DNA from: Inhella inkyongensis
Lineage (GTDB): Bacteria > Pseudomonadota > Gammaproteobacteria > Burkholderiales > Burkholderiaceae_C
DNA length: 64,000 bases
Direction: 5' to 3'
NCBI RefSeq assembly: GCF_005952805.1
Contig: NZ_CP040709.1
Coordinates: forward strand, 310,001 to 374,000
A program made the position numbers and the translations under genes. Every line of letters begins with the position of its first letter. Positions within the stretch are counted from its first letter, which is position 1. The notes under the pieces are model-generated. The model was not told where the DNA came from, made no database searches, and saw nothing but the letters and a program-made list of their open reading frames with translations. Below are positions 57,297 to 64,000 of the stretch, piece after piece.

Positions 57297-57652
57297 GTCA
57301 GATGTTGTTTGGCCTCTTCCGTCCTGAGCCGCTTTCGCTGTTCGAGGCCGCTTCGGGTCGATAGCTGTCGGCGGTCGCACCTGACTCGCGCAGTTGCTCT
57401 CAACCTGAACCAACTGCTCCTCGCCGTGAACGGGTGAGGACCTTGCCAGTCGTTGAAGTAGGTCGGTCAATCCGGAGCGCGGGCGCATGGTGGGCAGCGC
57501 AGTGAAGTCAAGGGGGAGACGCGGCCGTTCAGGCCGGCGGCGGCGGACATGAGCGGAGCTGCCCGCCATGCGTCCGCGCGGCGCTCGGTCGGCGCAGCAT
57601 GGGTCCATTCGCTGTTCAATGGCTAAAATGGCCAAACCCATTGGGAGACAGC
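57297..57652. other. intergenic region before the toxin-antitoxin pair
   Basis: About 355 bp with no supportable gene; all open frames are shadows without family features. The last 40 bp carry the TA promoter candidate; the rest shows only short GC-rich stems. Confidence 0.5.
57620..57634 (+). promoter_or_regulatory. putative promoter/operator of the Phd-CcdB pair
   Basis: TAAAAT (57624-57629), a near-consensus -10 box, lies inside an inverted repeat TGGC-N7-GCCA (57620-57634), 19 bp before the antitoxin ATG with GGGAGA as SD between. Such overlap fits autorepression by antitoxin. No good -35 was seen. Confidence 0.35.
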
Positions 57653-57922
57653 ATGCGCGTCACCGCCACAGAAGCCAAGAACCGCTTTGGCAGCCTCTGC
57701 GCCCAGGCCAAGCGCGAGCCCGTGTTCGTGGAAAAGGCGGGCCAACTCGACACCGTGATCCTCTCGGCCGAGCAGTACCAGGCCCTGAAGGCCAACCAAG
57801 ACAGGGCAAGACTCGCCGCGCGCAAGAAGGCGTTCGAAGCCGAGTACGGTGATTGGATTGCCGAACAGAACGCTCGTTTCGAGACACACGGCATTCCTGG
57901 CGCTGACTTGCGCCCTTGGTGA
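57653..57922 (+). CDS. Phd/YefM-family antitoxin
   Basis: 89 residues. The N-terminus MRVTATEAKNRFGSLCAQAK is the Phd/YefM DNA-binding and dimerisation fold, with ILSAEQYQALKA as the conserved second half. The C-terminal helix (KKAFEAEYGDWIAEQNARFE) would wrap the toxin. It ends 7 nt before the CcdB-like gene. Pairing of a Phd-type antitoxin with a CcdB toxin, instead of CcdA, is unusual. Confidence 0.88.
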   Translation: MRVTATEAKNRFGSLCAQAKREPVFVEKAGQLDTVILSAEQYQALKANQDRARLAARKKAFEAEYGDWIAEQNARFETHGIPGADLRPW

Positions 57923-57929
57923 GAGGCCG

Positions 57930-58244
57930 ATGGCCCAGTACGACGTCTTCACCAACCCCAGCGGCAGTGCGGCGGAAGGCATCCCCTACGTGGTGGTGGT
58001 CCAGAGCGATCTGCTGGAGGCCTTGGCCACGCGGCTGACGATGCCGCTGGCCGAGCTCGATGTCGCGACCAAGGTGCCGACCGCGCTATGTCCAGTCATC
58101 ATGGTGAAAGGCCAGCGGCTGCATGCGCTGGCGCACTACGCGGCACCTTTGCCAGCGAAGGCCTTGCGACGACCGGTGGAAAACGTCGCCTCGCAGGCCA
58201 GCGCGCTGATCTCGGCCTTGGACGCGGTGGTGTCGGGAATCTAG
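57930..58244 (+). CDS. ccdB: CcdB-family gyrase toxin
   Basis: 104 residues, full length for CcdB. YDVFTNPSG at the start, PYVVVVQSDLLEALATRL near 20 and PVIMVKGQRLHALAHYAAPL near 56 match the family. The C-terminal residues that poison gyrase in F-plasmid CcdB are Trp-Gly-Ile; here the end is VVSGI, so Gly-Ile is kept but Trp is replaced by Ser. Activity may be weaker or have a different target. Operon partner is the upstream Phd-type antitoxin. Confidence 0.85.
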   Translation: MAQYDVFTNPSGSAAEGIPYVVVVQSDLLEALATRLTMPLAELDVATKVPTALCPVIMVKGQRLHALAHYAAPLPAKALRRPVENVASQASALISALDAVVSGI

Positions 58245-58345
58245 GGAAGGGCTGCACGGGGCCTTGCAGAACCTTCCTGGTTCGTGCCGATCGATCAGGC
58301 CGCTTCGCGGCCCGGGAGCGCCCCCATCCCCAGCGATAATGCCCC

Positions 58346-58885
58346 ATGCTGACCACCCCCGACCTGCGCCTGCGCCACACCCGCCCCGACGAACTCGATG
58401 CCGTCATCGAGCAGATGAATGATCTGGAGCGCCGGGGGCCCTATCTGCCCAGCCAGTTGGCCTCGCCCCAGCAGCTGCGCAAGGACTTTGCCGACAACGG
58501 CTGGTGCACCGAGGCCAGTGAGCGCCTGTTGATCGTCGATGCCCAGGACCAGGTGCTGGGCATGGTGCGGCACTTCAAGTCCACGCCCTACTACGACGCA
58601 CGCGAGATCGGCTACAGCCTGTTCGCCGCCGAGCAGCGCGGGCGGGGGCTGACGACGCGGGCGGTGCGCCTGTTGGTGGACTATGTGTTCAATGCGCTGC
58701 CGCTGAACCGCCTGGAGATTCGCGCCAATGTGGCGAATACGGCCTCGATGCGGGTGGCCGAAAAGCTGGGATTCCGCCAGGAGGGCGTGGCGCGCGGCGC
58801 AGTGTTTGTGCGCGGTGCCTACGTCGATATGGCGGTCTATGCTCTTCTGCGTCAAGAATGGGTGAGCGGGCGCCAAGGGCATTGA
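58346..58885 (+). CDS. RimJ/RimL-like GNAT acetyltransferase
   Basis: 179 residues. LRLRHTRPDELDAVIEQMND at the start, EIGYSLFAAEQRGRGLTTRA near 91 for acetyl-CoA binding, and NVANTASMRVAEKLGFRQEG near 130. This is the Acetyltransf_3 pattern of ribosomal-protein or small-molecule acetyltransferases; substrate unknown. Monocistronic, 72 bp before gshA. Confidence 0.87.
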   Translation: MLTTPDLRLRHTRPDELDAVIEQMNDLERRGPYLPSQLASPQQLRKDFADNGWCTEASERLLIVDAQDQVLGMVRHFKSTPYYDAREIGYSLFAAEQRGRGLTTRAVRLLVDYVFNALPLNRLEIRANVANTASMRVAEKLGFRQEGVARGAVFVRGAYVDMAVYALLRQEWVSGRQGH

Positions 58886-58957
58886 TCGGCGTGCAGTGCG
58901 CTGAAATTTGCCGGTGGTAGAACCGCGCCCCTTTCCCTGTCGCCAACGAGCCGCCCG

Positions 58958-60499
58958 ATGAACCTGAGCCCTGAACGTCTGCAAGGCATCCGCCGTGGTG
59001 TGGAGAAGGAGAGCCTGCGTGTGCTGGCTGGCAATGGCCTGGCGCTGACGCCCCATCCGCTGGCTCTGGGCTCGGCGCTCACGCATCCGCACATCACCAC
59101 CGACTTCAGCGAGAGCCAGTTGGAACTGGTGACCGGCGTGCATGCGCGGGCCGAAGGGGTGGTTCGCGAACTTACCGAGCTGCACCAGTTCGTTTACCGC
59201 GCCATCGGCGAGGAGCGCCTGTGGGTGGGCTCCATGCCCTGTGGCCTGCCCACCGACGAGACCATCCCCATCGGTCGCTATGGCACCTCCAACATCGGGC
59301 GCGCCAAGTCGGTCTACCGCATGGGGCTCGGGCATCGCTATGGCCGGCGCATGCAGACCATCTCGGGCATCCACTACAACTGGTCGCTGCCGGGTCTCTC
59401 AAGCGACGACTACTTCGCGCTGATCCGCAACTTCCGCCGCCACAGCTTTCTGCTGCTGACCCTGTTCGGCGCCTCGCCAGCGGTGTGCAGCAGCTTTGTC
59501 GAGGGGCGCGAGCATGGCTTGCAAAGCCTGTCGGCCGAGCATCCGCACACCCTGCAGCTGCCCTATGCCACCTCGCTGCGCATGGGCCGGCTGGGCTATC
59601 AGAGCGACGCCCAGTCCAGCCTTGCGGTCAGCTACAACTGCCTGGAAAGCTATGCCGGTTCTCTGCAGGGCGCGCTCACGAAGCCCTATGGGCCTTACGA
59701 GCGCATTGGCGTGCGCAATCTGGGCGGCGAGTACAACCAGCTCGCCACCAGCCTGCTGCAGATCGAGAACGAGTTCTACGGCACCATCCGGCCCAAGCGC
59801 GTGATCCGCCCCGGCGAGCGCCCCTTGCATGCCCTGCGCGAGCGCGGCGTCGAGTACATCGAGGTGCGCTGCATGGACCTCGACCCCTTCGAGGATGTGG
59901 GCATCGCGGCCAGCACGATGAAGTTCCTGGACGTCTTCCTGCTGCATTGCCTGACCAGCGACAGCCCGCCCGACAGCCCGGAGGAAATTGCCGCGCTGGC
60001 GCGCAATCAGCAGCGCACCGCCTCGCGCGGGCGCGAGCCCGGTTTGAAGCTGGAGCGTGCAGGGTCCGAGGTGGCCCTGATGGATTGGGCCGCGGAAATC
60101 CTGGAAGCCTGCGAGCCGCTGGCGCGTCAGCTCGATGCGGCCTTGGGCGAGTCGGGCCACCGCGAGGCGCTGGCCCAGGCCCGCGAGCGCCTGGCCCAGC
60201 CCGACCGCCTGCCCTCGGCCCGCGTGCTAGCTGGCTTGCACGCGCAGGGCGGCTACACCCGCTTCACGCGCGCGCAGGGCGAGTCCATCCGCAATCGCAT
60301 CCTGGCGCTGCCGCTGGATGCCGCCGTGCAGGCGCGCCTGCTGCGTGAGGCGGCCGATTCGATTGCCGAGCAAGAACGCATCGAGGCCGCTGACACGCTG
60401 GGTTTCGAGGACTTCCGCCAGCGCTATCTGGCGGCCGAGACCTTGGGGGAGCCCGAGCAGGGTCTCGATCGAGGGTGCCCGGAGCGGCAATCGCATTGA
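58958..60499 (+). CDS. gshA: glutamate-cysteine ligase (proteobacterial type)
   Basis: 513 residues, the usual length for E. coli-type GshA. It catalyses the ATP-dependent first step of glutathione synthesis in the cytoplasm. Landmarks: RGVEKESLRV near 12 (substrate Glu), TDFSESQLELVTG near 48, GLPTDETIPIGRYG near 95, YRMGLGHRYGRRMQTISGIH near 124 and EVRCMDLDPFE near 302. gshB is not in the window. Confidence 0.95.
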   Translation: MNLSPERLQGIRRGVEKESLRVLAGNGLALTPHPLALGSALTHPHITTDFSESQLELVTGVHARAEGVVRELTELHQFVYRAIGEERLWVGSMPCGLPTDETIPIGRYGTSNIGRAKSVYRMGLGHRYGRRMQTISGIHYNWSLPGLSSDDYFALIRNFRRHSFLLLTLFGASPAVCSSFVEGREHGLQSLSAEHPHTLQLPYATSLRMGRLGYQSDAQSSLAVSYNCLESYAGSLQGALTKPYGPYERIGVRNLGGEYNQLATSLLQIENEFYGTIRPKRVIRPGERPLHALRERGVEYIEVRCMDLDPFEDVGIAASTMKFLDVFLLHCLTSDSPPDSPEEIAALARNQQRTASRGREPGLKLERAGSEVALMDWAAEILEACEPLARQLDAALGESGHREALAQARERLAQPDRLPSARVLAGLHAQGGYTRFTRAQGESIRNRILALPLDAAVQARLLREAADSIAEQERIEAADTLGFEDFRQRYLAAETLGEPEQGLDRGCPERQSH

Positions 60500-60502
60500 C
60501 CT

Positions 60503-60555
60503 CGCGACGGGCTGGCCTCCGCCCGGGTGGGCGGCCGGCAGGCTTCGCCGTCGCG
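60503..60555. terminator. hairpin between convergent gshA and bufC
   Basis: CGCGACGG (60503-60510) pairs with CCGTCGCG (60548-60555), and inside it CCGCCC (60519-60524) pairs with GGGCGG (60529-60534). It occupies the 66-bp gap between two convergent stops, so it probably terminates both transcripts. Confidence 0.55.
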
Positions 60556-60565
60556 ACGGGCCCGT

Positions 60566-61336
60566 TCAGTGCTCGCGCAGCAAGCCGTCCAGGGCCCAGC
60601 GCTGCAGCCAAGCCACGGCCTGGGGCAAGCGTGTCTCGCCTTGCAGGGCCAGCCAGTCGGCCAGGCTGAGGGGCTCTTGCAGCGCGACGCAGAGGGCCTG
60701 GGCCTCGTCGGCCTCCAGGCTGCGCCATTGCGTCTTGTGTTCGTGTCGCCACACCAGCAACTGATGCGCCAGCGCTTCGGGCTCGGGCAGCTCGGCCTCC
60801 TGGCCGGATTCGCGGGCCGCGGTCAGCGCATGCCAGGTTGGGCCCACGGCCCATTGCAGCCCGAGGAGCTGCACATGGGGCTGGGGCTTCAGGATCTGCG
60901 TGGCCCAGGCTTCTGGCGCCAGCGCAGCCAAGGTTTCGGGGTCCAGGGTCGGGTGCTCGGCCGCATCGAAAGCGCCGCGCAGCGCCCAGTCCAGGCGCGC
61001 CAGATCGGCCAGGGCGGGATGGGGGAGATCGGCCCAGCGGTCCATGAAGACCGGCATGGCATGGCCAAACCAGCGGATCGAGGGTTCGGTGGGTGGATGG
61101 GTTTGCAGATAGGCCCGAGCCAGTTCATCAAAGGCCGCATCACCCAGGGCCTGGGCCAGGGCGCCGTAGTTGTCAGCCAGGGCTTCGCTCAGACGGGTCG
61201 GGTAGGCATGCTGGTAGGCACGCAGGCCGCGCTCCGCCAGGCGGCCGCGCAGCAGTCCGGCCGGGGGCACACCGCCTTCGCGCACCGCGGTCTGGAACTG
61301 GGCCTGGATGTGTTCGAGCGTCATGTCGGCACTCAT
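60566..61336 (-). CDS. bufC: bufferin maturation partner BufC (DUF2063)
   Basis: 256 residues. The N-terminal DUF2063 domain (about 5-100) shows LEHIQAQFQTAVREG, RLAERGLRAYQHAYPTRLSE and DEFDELARAYLQTHP-like segments (here DAAFDELARAYLQTHPP); a second all-alpha domain follows. In described bufferin systems this partner binds the DUF692 oxidase and recruits the precursor. The start overlaps bufB by 4 nt. Confidence 0.88.
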   Translation of the reverse strand: MSADMTLEHIQAQFQTAVREGGVPPAGLLRGRLAERGLRAYQHAYPTRLSEALADNYGALAQALGDAAFDELARAYLQTHPPTEPSIRWFGHAMPVFMDRWADLPHPALADLARLDWALRGAFDAAEHPTLDPETLAALAPEAWATQILKPQPHVQLLGLQWAVGPTWHALTAARESGQEAELPEPEALAHQLLVWRHEHKTQWRSLEADEAQALCVALQEPLSLADWLALQGETRLPQAVAWLQRWALDGLLREH

Positions 61337-62172
61337 GCGAACACGCTGCGGGCGCAGGCCCGCACGGCGTCCAGTTCCTGCAGCAATTCGGCCAGCGCCG
61401 GGATGTGGTCGTCGCGTTCGATCATGGTCGGCACGGCGCGGTCCAAGTGCTGCAGGGTGTGGGTGTAGAGCGCGAACACTTCCGCGCGGATCGGGTGGTC
61501 ATGGGTGTCGATCACCAGATCGCCCTGATCCTCATGCCCGGCCAGATGGATCTGCACCACGGCCTCGGGCGGGATGGCTTGGATGAAGGCCTGGGCATCA
61601 AAGCCGTGGTTGCGGTGGCTCACATAGACGTTGTTCACATCCAGCAGCAAGCGGCAGCCGGTCTCGCGCACCAGGGTGGCGATGAACTCGGACTCCATCA
61701 TCTCGTCGGCGGCGAACTGCACATAGCTGCTGACGTTTTCGATCACCAGGGGCTGGCGCAAACGGTCCTGCACCTGCTGGATGCGCGGCCCTAAGTGGTC
61801 CAGCGCGGCACGCGAGTAAGGCAGCGGCAGCAGATCGTGCAGCTGCGCGTGGGCGCTGCCGGTCCAGCACAGATGGTCGCTGACCCAGGCCGGCTGCACG
61901 CGCTCGACCAAGGCGCAGAGATCGCGCAGATAGTCCTCGCGCAGCGGCGTGGTGGAGCCCAGATTCAGTGACACCCCGTGCAGCACGGCCGGATAGCGCG
62001 CGCGCAACTGTTCCAAGTGCCGCAAGGGCGGCCCGCCGCCGACCATGAAGTTCTCGCTGATGAACTCCAGCCAATCCGGCCGGTTCGCCCAGCCCTCATC
62101 TGCCGCTCGGACCAAGTCCGCGTAATGCTCAACGCGAGCGCCGAGGCCAAAGCCCTGAATCACGGGCGCCAT
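61333..62172 (-). CDS. bufB: bufferin-modifying MNIO enzyme BufB (DUF692)
   Basis: 279 residues of the DUF692/MNIO family, a TIM barrel holding two or three iron atoms that converts cysteines of the precursor to thiooxazole-type heterocycles. Metal-ligand regions are visible: WLEFISENFM near 36, HGVSLNLGS near 66, VSDHLCWTG near 94, ENVSSY near 140, LLLDVNNVYVSHRNH near 173, HLAGHEDQGD near 210 and DTHDHPI near 225. Third-party function is inferred from the family and its position between bufA and bufC. Confidence 0.92.
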   Translation of the reverse strand: MAPVIQGFGLGARVEHYADLVRAADEGWANRPDWLEFISENFMVGGGPPLRHLEQLRARYPAVLHGVSLNLGSTTPLREDYLRDLCALVERVQPAWVSDHLCWTGSAHAQLHDLLPLPYSRAALDHLGPRIQQVQDRLRQPLVIENVSSYVQFAADEMMESEFIATLVRETGCRLLLDVNNVYVSHRNHGFDAQAFIQAIPPEAVVQIHLAGHEDQGDLVIDTHDHPIRAEVFALYTHTLQHLDRAVPTMIERDDHIPALAELLQELDAVRACARSVFA

Positions 62173-62221
62173 GACGATGCAGTCAAGAGAAGAAAAAGGC
62201 GGCCTGAGTCGCCATCGGGGG

Positions 62222-62344
62222 AAAACGTGCGGGAGCGGCGTAGCGAGCGCGCCGAGGCTGGGTCGAGGACCACAGCCGTACTCCCGTACGGCGAGGACCG
62301 CAGGCCCTGCATCGGTGCGCGCAGTAGCCGAGCACGCACGTTTT
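62222..62344 (-). promoter_or_regulatory. long inverted-repeat structure between bufA and bufB
   Basis: AAAACGTGCG (62222-62231) and CGCACGTTTT (62335-62344) are perfect 10-bp arms starting directly after the bufA stop. Inside is a strong stem GCCGTAC/GTACGGC (62275-62281/62286-62292) with a GGGA (GNRA-type) loop on the minus strand. In the transcript this would fold right behind bufA. It may partly terminate transcription or protect bufA mRNA from 3' decay, giving more precursor than enzyme. A repetitive intergenic element is the alternative. Confidence 0.5.
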
Positions 62345-62602
62345 TTACTTCTCTACTTTTCCGCCGGCCTTGGTGCACGCCTCGGCCGATTCCTTCTTCA
62401 CCCAGCCCTGGCCCTTGCAGCCGTTCTGGCCCTTGCAGCCGCTCTTTGCGGTCTTGCACTCGCTCGTGCCTTTGCAGCCGTTTACGCCCGAACACTTGAC
62501 GCTGGCGTCGGCCTTGTCGGCGGCGGCGGCGGGCATCGAGGTGGCGAACAGGGCGGCGGCCGCAGCGGCCAGGGCCAGACCAGACTTCAGATTTGCTTGC
62601 AT
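62345..62602 (-). CDS. bufA: bufferin precursor (BufA1-type copper-binding RiPP)
   Basis: 85 residues with a Sec signal peptide (about 1-28, SMPAAAADK) and a mature part with six cysteines at 37, 43, 49, 56, 62 and 76 in the repeated pattern NGCKGTSECKTAKSGCKGQN, then GCKGQGW. This is the DUF2282-type BufA1 signature; such peptides are modified by BufBC in the cytoplasm, exported and bind copper in the periplasm. ATG 62602 is chosen by signal peptide and by the AGGAG 10 nt upstream; the frame is open far upstream without meaning. Confidence 0.92.
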   Translation of the reverse strand: MQANLKSGLALAAAAAALFATSMPAAAADKADASVKCSGVNGCKGTSECKTAKSGCKGQNGCKGQGWVKKESAEACTKAGGKVEK

Positions 62603-62702
62603 CTCACGCACTCCTAAGGGTTGGAAGAGGGACACGCCGAAGCCGGTGCGGCAAGGCGGCGTCTGCAGCTGTCGCACCGGCGGCAGCGAACTTACTACGC
62701 AA

Positions 62703-62732
62703 CACACGGAATGATGAGATTCAAGGGTTAAC
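62703..62732 (-). promoter_or_regulatory. candidate ECF-sigma promoter of bufABC
   Basis: On the minus strand GTTAACC (62732-62726) and CGTGTG (62708-62703) are separated by 17 bases. AAC/CGT spacing of this kind is typical of ECF sigma promoters, and bufferin operons in other bacteria are under ECF sigma control. It would give a leader of about 95 nt. No sigma gene is in the window. Confidence 0.35.
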
Positions 62733-62846
62733 ACTAAGCAGGTGCCGGTGTGTCGCGAAGGGCGAGCCCGATCCGCTATGGTGCGCGTCCGCAATCGCCA
62801 GAATGACGCTGTGCCGCCGCGCACCGCGTGATTGGAGCCCGTTCCC

Positions 62847-64000
62847 ATGCAGATTGAATCGATCGAAATAAAGAACTACCGCCTCTTCCGGGACACCAAG
62901 CTGCGCCAGATCCCTCGTCTGTGCGTGTTGGTGGGCGCCAACGGAACAGGCAAGTCCACCCTTTTCGATGTGTTTTCCTTCCTGAAGGATGCGCTGAGCA
63001 TGAACGTGGGCAAGGCGGTTTCCAAGCGCGGCGGCTACCGCGAGCTCGCCAGTAGGGGTTTTGCGCATGAGCCGATCGAAATCACGCTGCAATTCCGGCT
63101 TGAGATTACCGGCTATGAACGTCTCGTGACTTACATCCTGCGTATCGAACCGGATGCCACGGGGCGGGCCGTCATAGCACGCGAAATCCTCCGCTACAAG
63201 CGCGGCTCCTACGGGCAGCCATTCCACTTTCTGGACTTTGCACTGGGCAAGGGCTACTCGATCACCAATGAGGAAGATTTCTCCAAGCAGGAAGAGGCGC
63301 TGAACCGCGAGGAGCAGGAGTTGGATGCGCCAGACATTCTTGCGATCAAGGGTCTGGGTCAGTTTGAACGTTTCAAGGCAGCCAGTGCCTTCCGCACCAT
63401 GATCGAGAACTGGCATGTGTCGGACTTCCATGTCTCCGACGCTAGACCGAGCCAGGAAGATGGTTTTGCCGAACACTTGTCGACGCGCGGCGACAACCTG
63501 CCGCTGGTGGCGAACTATTTGTTCGAACACCACCGCCCAGCTTTCGATCGCATCCTGGACGCGATGCGCCGCCGGGTGCCCGGGGTTTCCGTGGTGGAAC
63601 CCAGGCAAACCGAAGATGGGCGATTGGTGCTGCGCTTTCAGGACGGCAGCTTCAAGGATCCCTTCATCGCCCGCCATGTGTCGGACGGGACGATCAAGAT
63701 GTTTGCCTACTTGGTGCTGCTGAACGACCCCAAACCCTTCCCGTTGCTGGCAGTGGAGGAGCCGGAGAACCAGCTCTATATGGATTTGTTGCCGGAATTG
63801 GCGGAAGAGTTCAGGGCCTATGCAAGGCGCGGTGGTCAGGTCTTTGTGTCGTCGCACTCCCCGGACTTCCTGAATGCCCTGGGCCTGGATGAGATCTATT
63901 GCCTGCGTAAGGTGGCTGGATTCACTCAAATCACGCGGGCGGGAGACTCGCCCAATTTGTGCGCTTTGGTCGAAGCTGGTGATCTGCCGGGTTGGCTGTG
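62847..64000 (+). CDS. AAA-family ATPase (OLD/SMC-like), 3' end beyond window
   Basis: 384 complete codons are visible from ATG 62847 with no stop before the window end. The N-terminus is IESIEIKNYRLFRDTKLRQI; Walker A VGANGTGKSTLF lies near residue 30, HVSDGTIKMFAYLVLL near 280 is the signature-like motif, Walker B is FPLLAVEEPENQLY near 300 and the H-loop QVFVSSHSPDFL near 330. This is the AAA_21/OLD-type ATPase core. Such proteins often pair with a downstream nuclease or DUF4276 protein in phage-defence or DNA-maintenance modules. The partner, if any, is outside the window. Confidence 0.85.
   Translation, partial: MQIESIEIKNYRLFRDTKLRQIPRLCVLVGANGTGKSTLFDVFSFLKDALSMNVGKAVSKRGGYRELASRGFAHEPIEITLQFRLEITGYERLVTYILRIEPDATGRAVIAREILRYKRGSYGQPFHFLDFALGKGYSITNEEDFSKQEEALNREEQELDAPDILAIKGLGQFERFKAASAFRTMIENWHVSDFHVSDARPSQEDGFAEHLSTRGDNLPLVANYLFEHHRPAFDRILDAMRRRVPGVSVVEPRQTEDGRLVLRFQDGSFKDPFIARHVSDGTIKMFAYLVLLNDPKPFPLLAVEEPENQLYMDLLPELAEEFRAYARRGGQVFVSSHSPDFLNALGLDEIYCLRKVAGFTQITRAGDSPNLCALVEAGDLPGWL

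Overview
The window is GC-rich (about 70 %) chromosomal DNA from a betaproteobacterium, most likely a Burkholderiales member of the Rubrivivax/Roseateles/Inhella type. This rests on codon use, densely packed operons, the PutA/Lrp pair, the 'translational machinery' family protein at 11.6 kb and the general gene content. No rRNA, tRNA or CRISPR array was seen.

Layout. 1-19.1 kb is ordinary chromosome: the 3' part of an RND efflux pump followed by a DUF2892 protein and thioredoxin 2; a minus-strand operon of EamA transporter, MmcB-like nuclease fold, KtrB and KtrA; an XRE-cupin regulator with an acetyltransferase; small exported proteins; a lipase-like hydrolase; 2,4-dienoyl-CoA reductase (FadH); a beta-propeller/GGDEF diguanylate cyclase; signal peptidase I; and a DUF938 methyltransferase. 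51.5-64 kb is again core-like: LMW tyrosine phosphatase, an Lrp regulator divergent from putA, acetyltransferases, a Phd/CcdB toxin-antitoxin pair, gshA, a bufferin (BufABC) metallophore operon, and the start of an AAA ATPase cut by the window end.

19.1-51.4 kb is an accessory island built around one exported Rhs/YD-repeat protein gene (47096-51427, minus strand). Downstream of it lie two almost identical 11,647-bp units in direct tandem (24208-35877 and 35855-47524). Each encodes a small RHH-like protein, a tyrosine recombinase, a CHC2/TOPRIM primase-ATPase, an XRE repressor, a TrwC-like (MobF) relaxase, a coupling ATPase, a separate two-TM protein and a TrwA-like RHH protein. There are no mating-pore genes, so this looks like an integrative mobilizable element (IME). 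The units meet each other and the flanks at a shared 23-bp sequence that encodes part of the conserved Rhs core motif (TQSDPIGL). One end of the unit carries an Rhs C-terminal toxin tip and a small Cys-rich gene that overlaps it by 4 nt. Insertion at that 23-bp site therefore replaces the resident Rhs toxin tip in frame and pushes the old tip (23796-24230) to the far side of the element. Two more displaced core-plus-tip fragments (19735-21175 and 22002-23240), each with a small downstream gene, lie beyond. A hairpin-rich noncoding stretch (21250-21740) is recognisably related to one inside the element (34590-35095 and 46237-46742).

Interpretation (inference). The island looks like an Rhs tip-exchange locus served by a site-specific mobile element that uses the rhs core as its attachment site and brings its own toxin-tip/immunity cassette. 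This is the main candidate for an undescribed system in the window.
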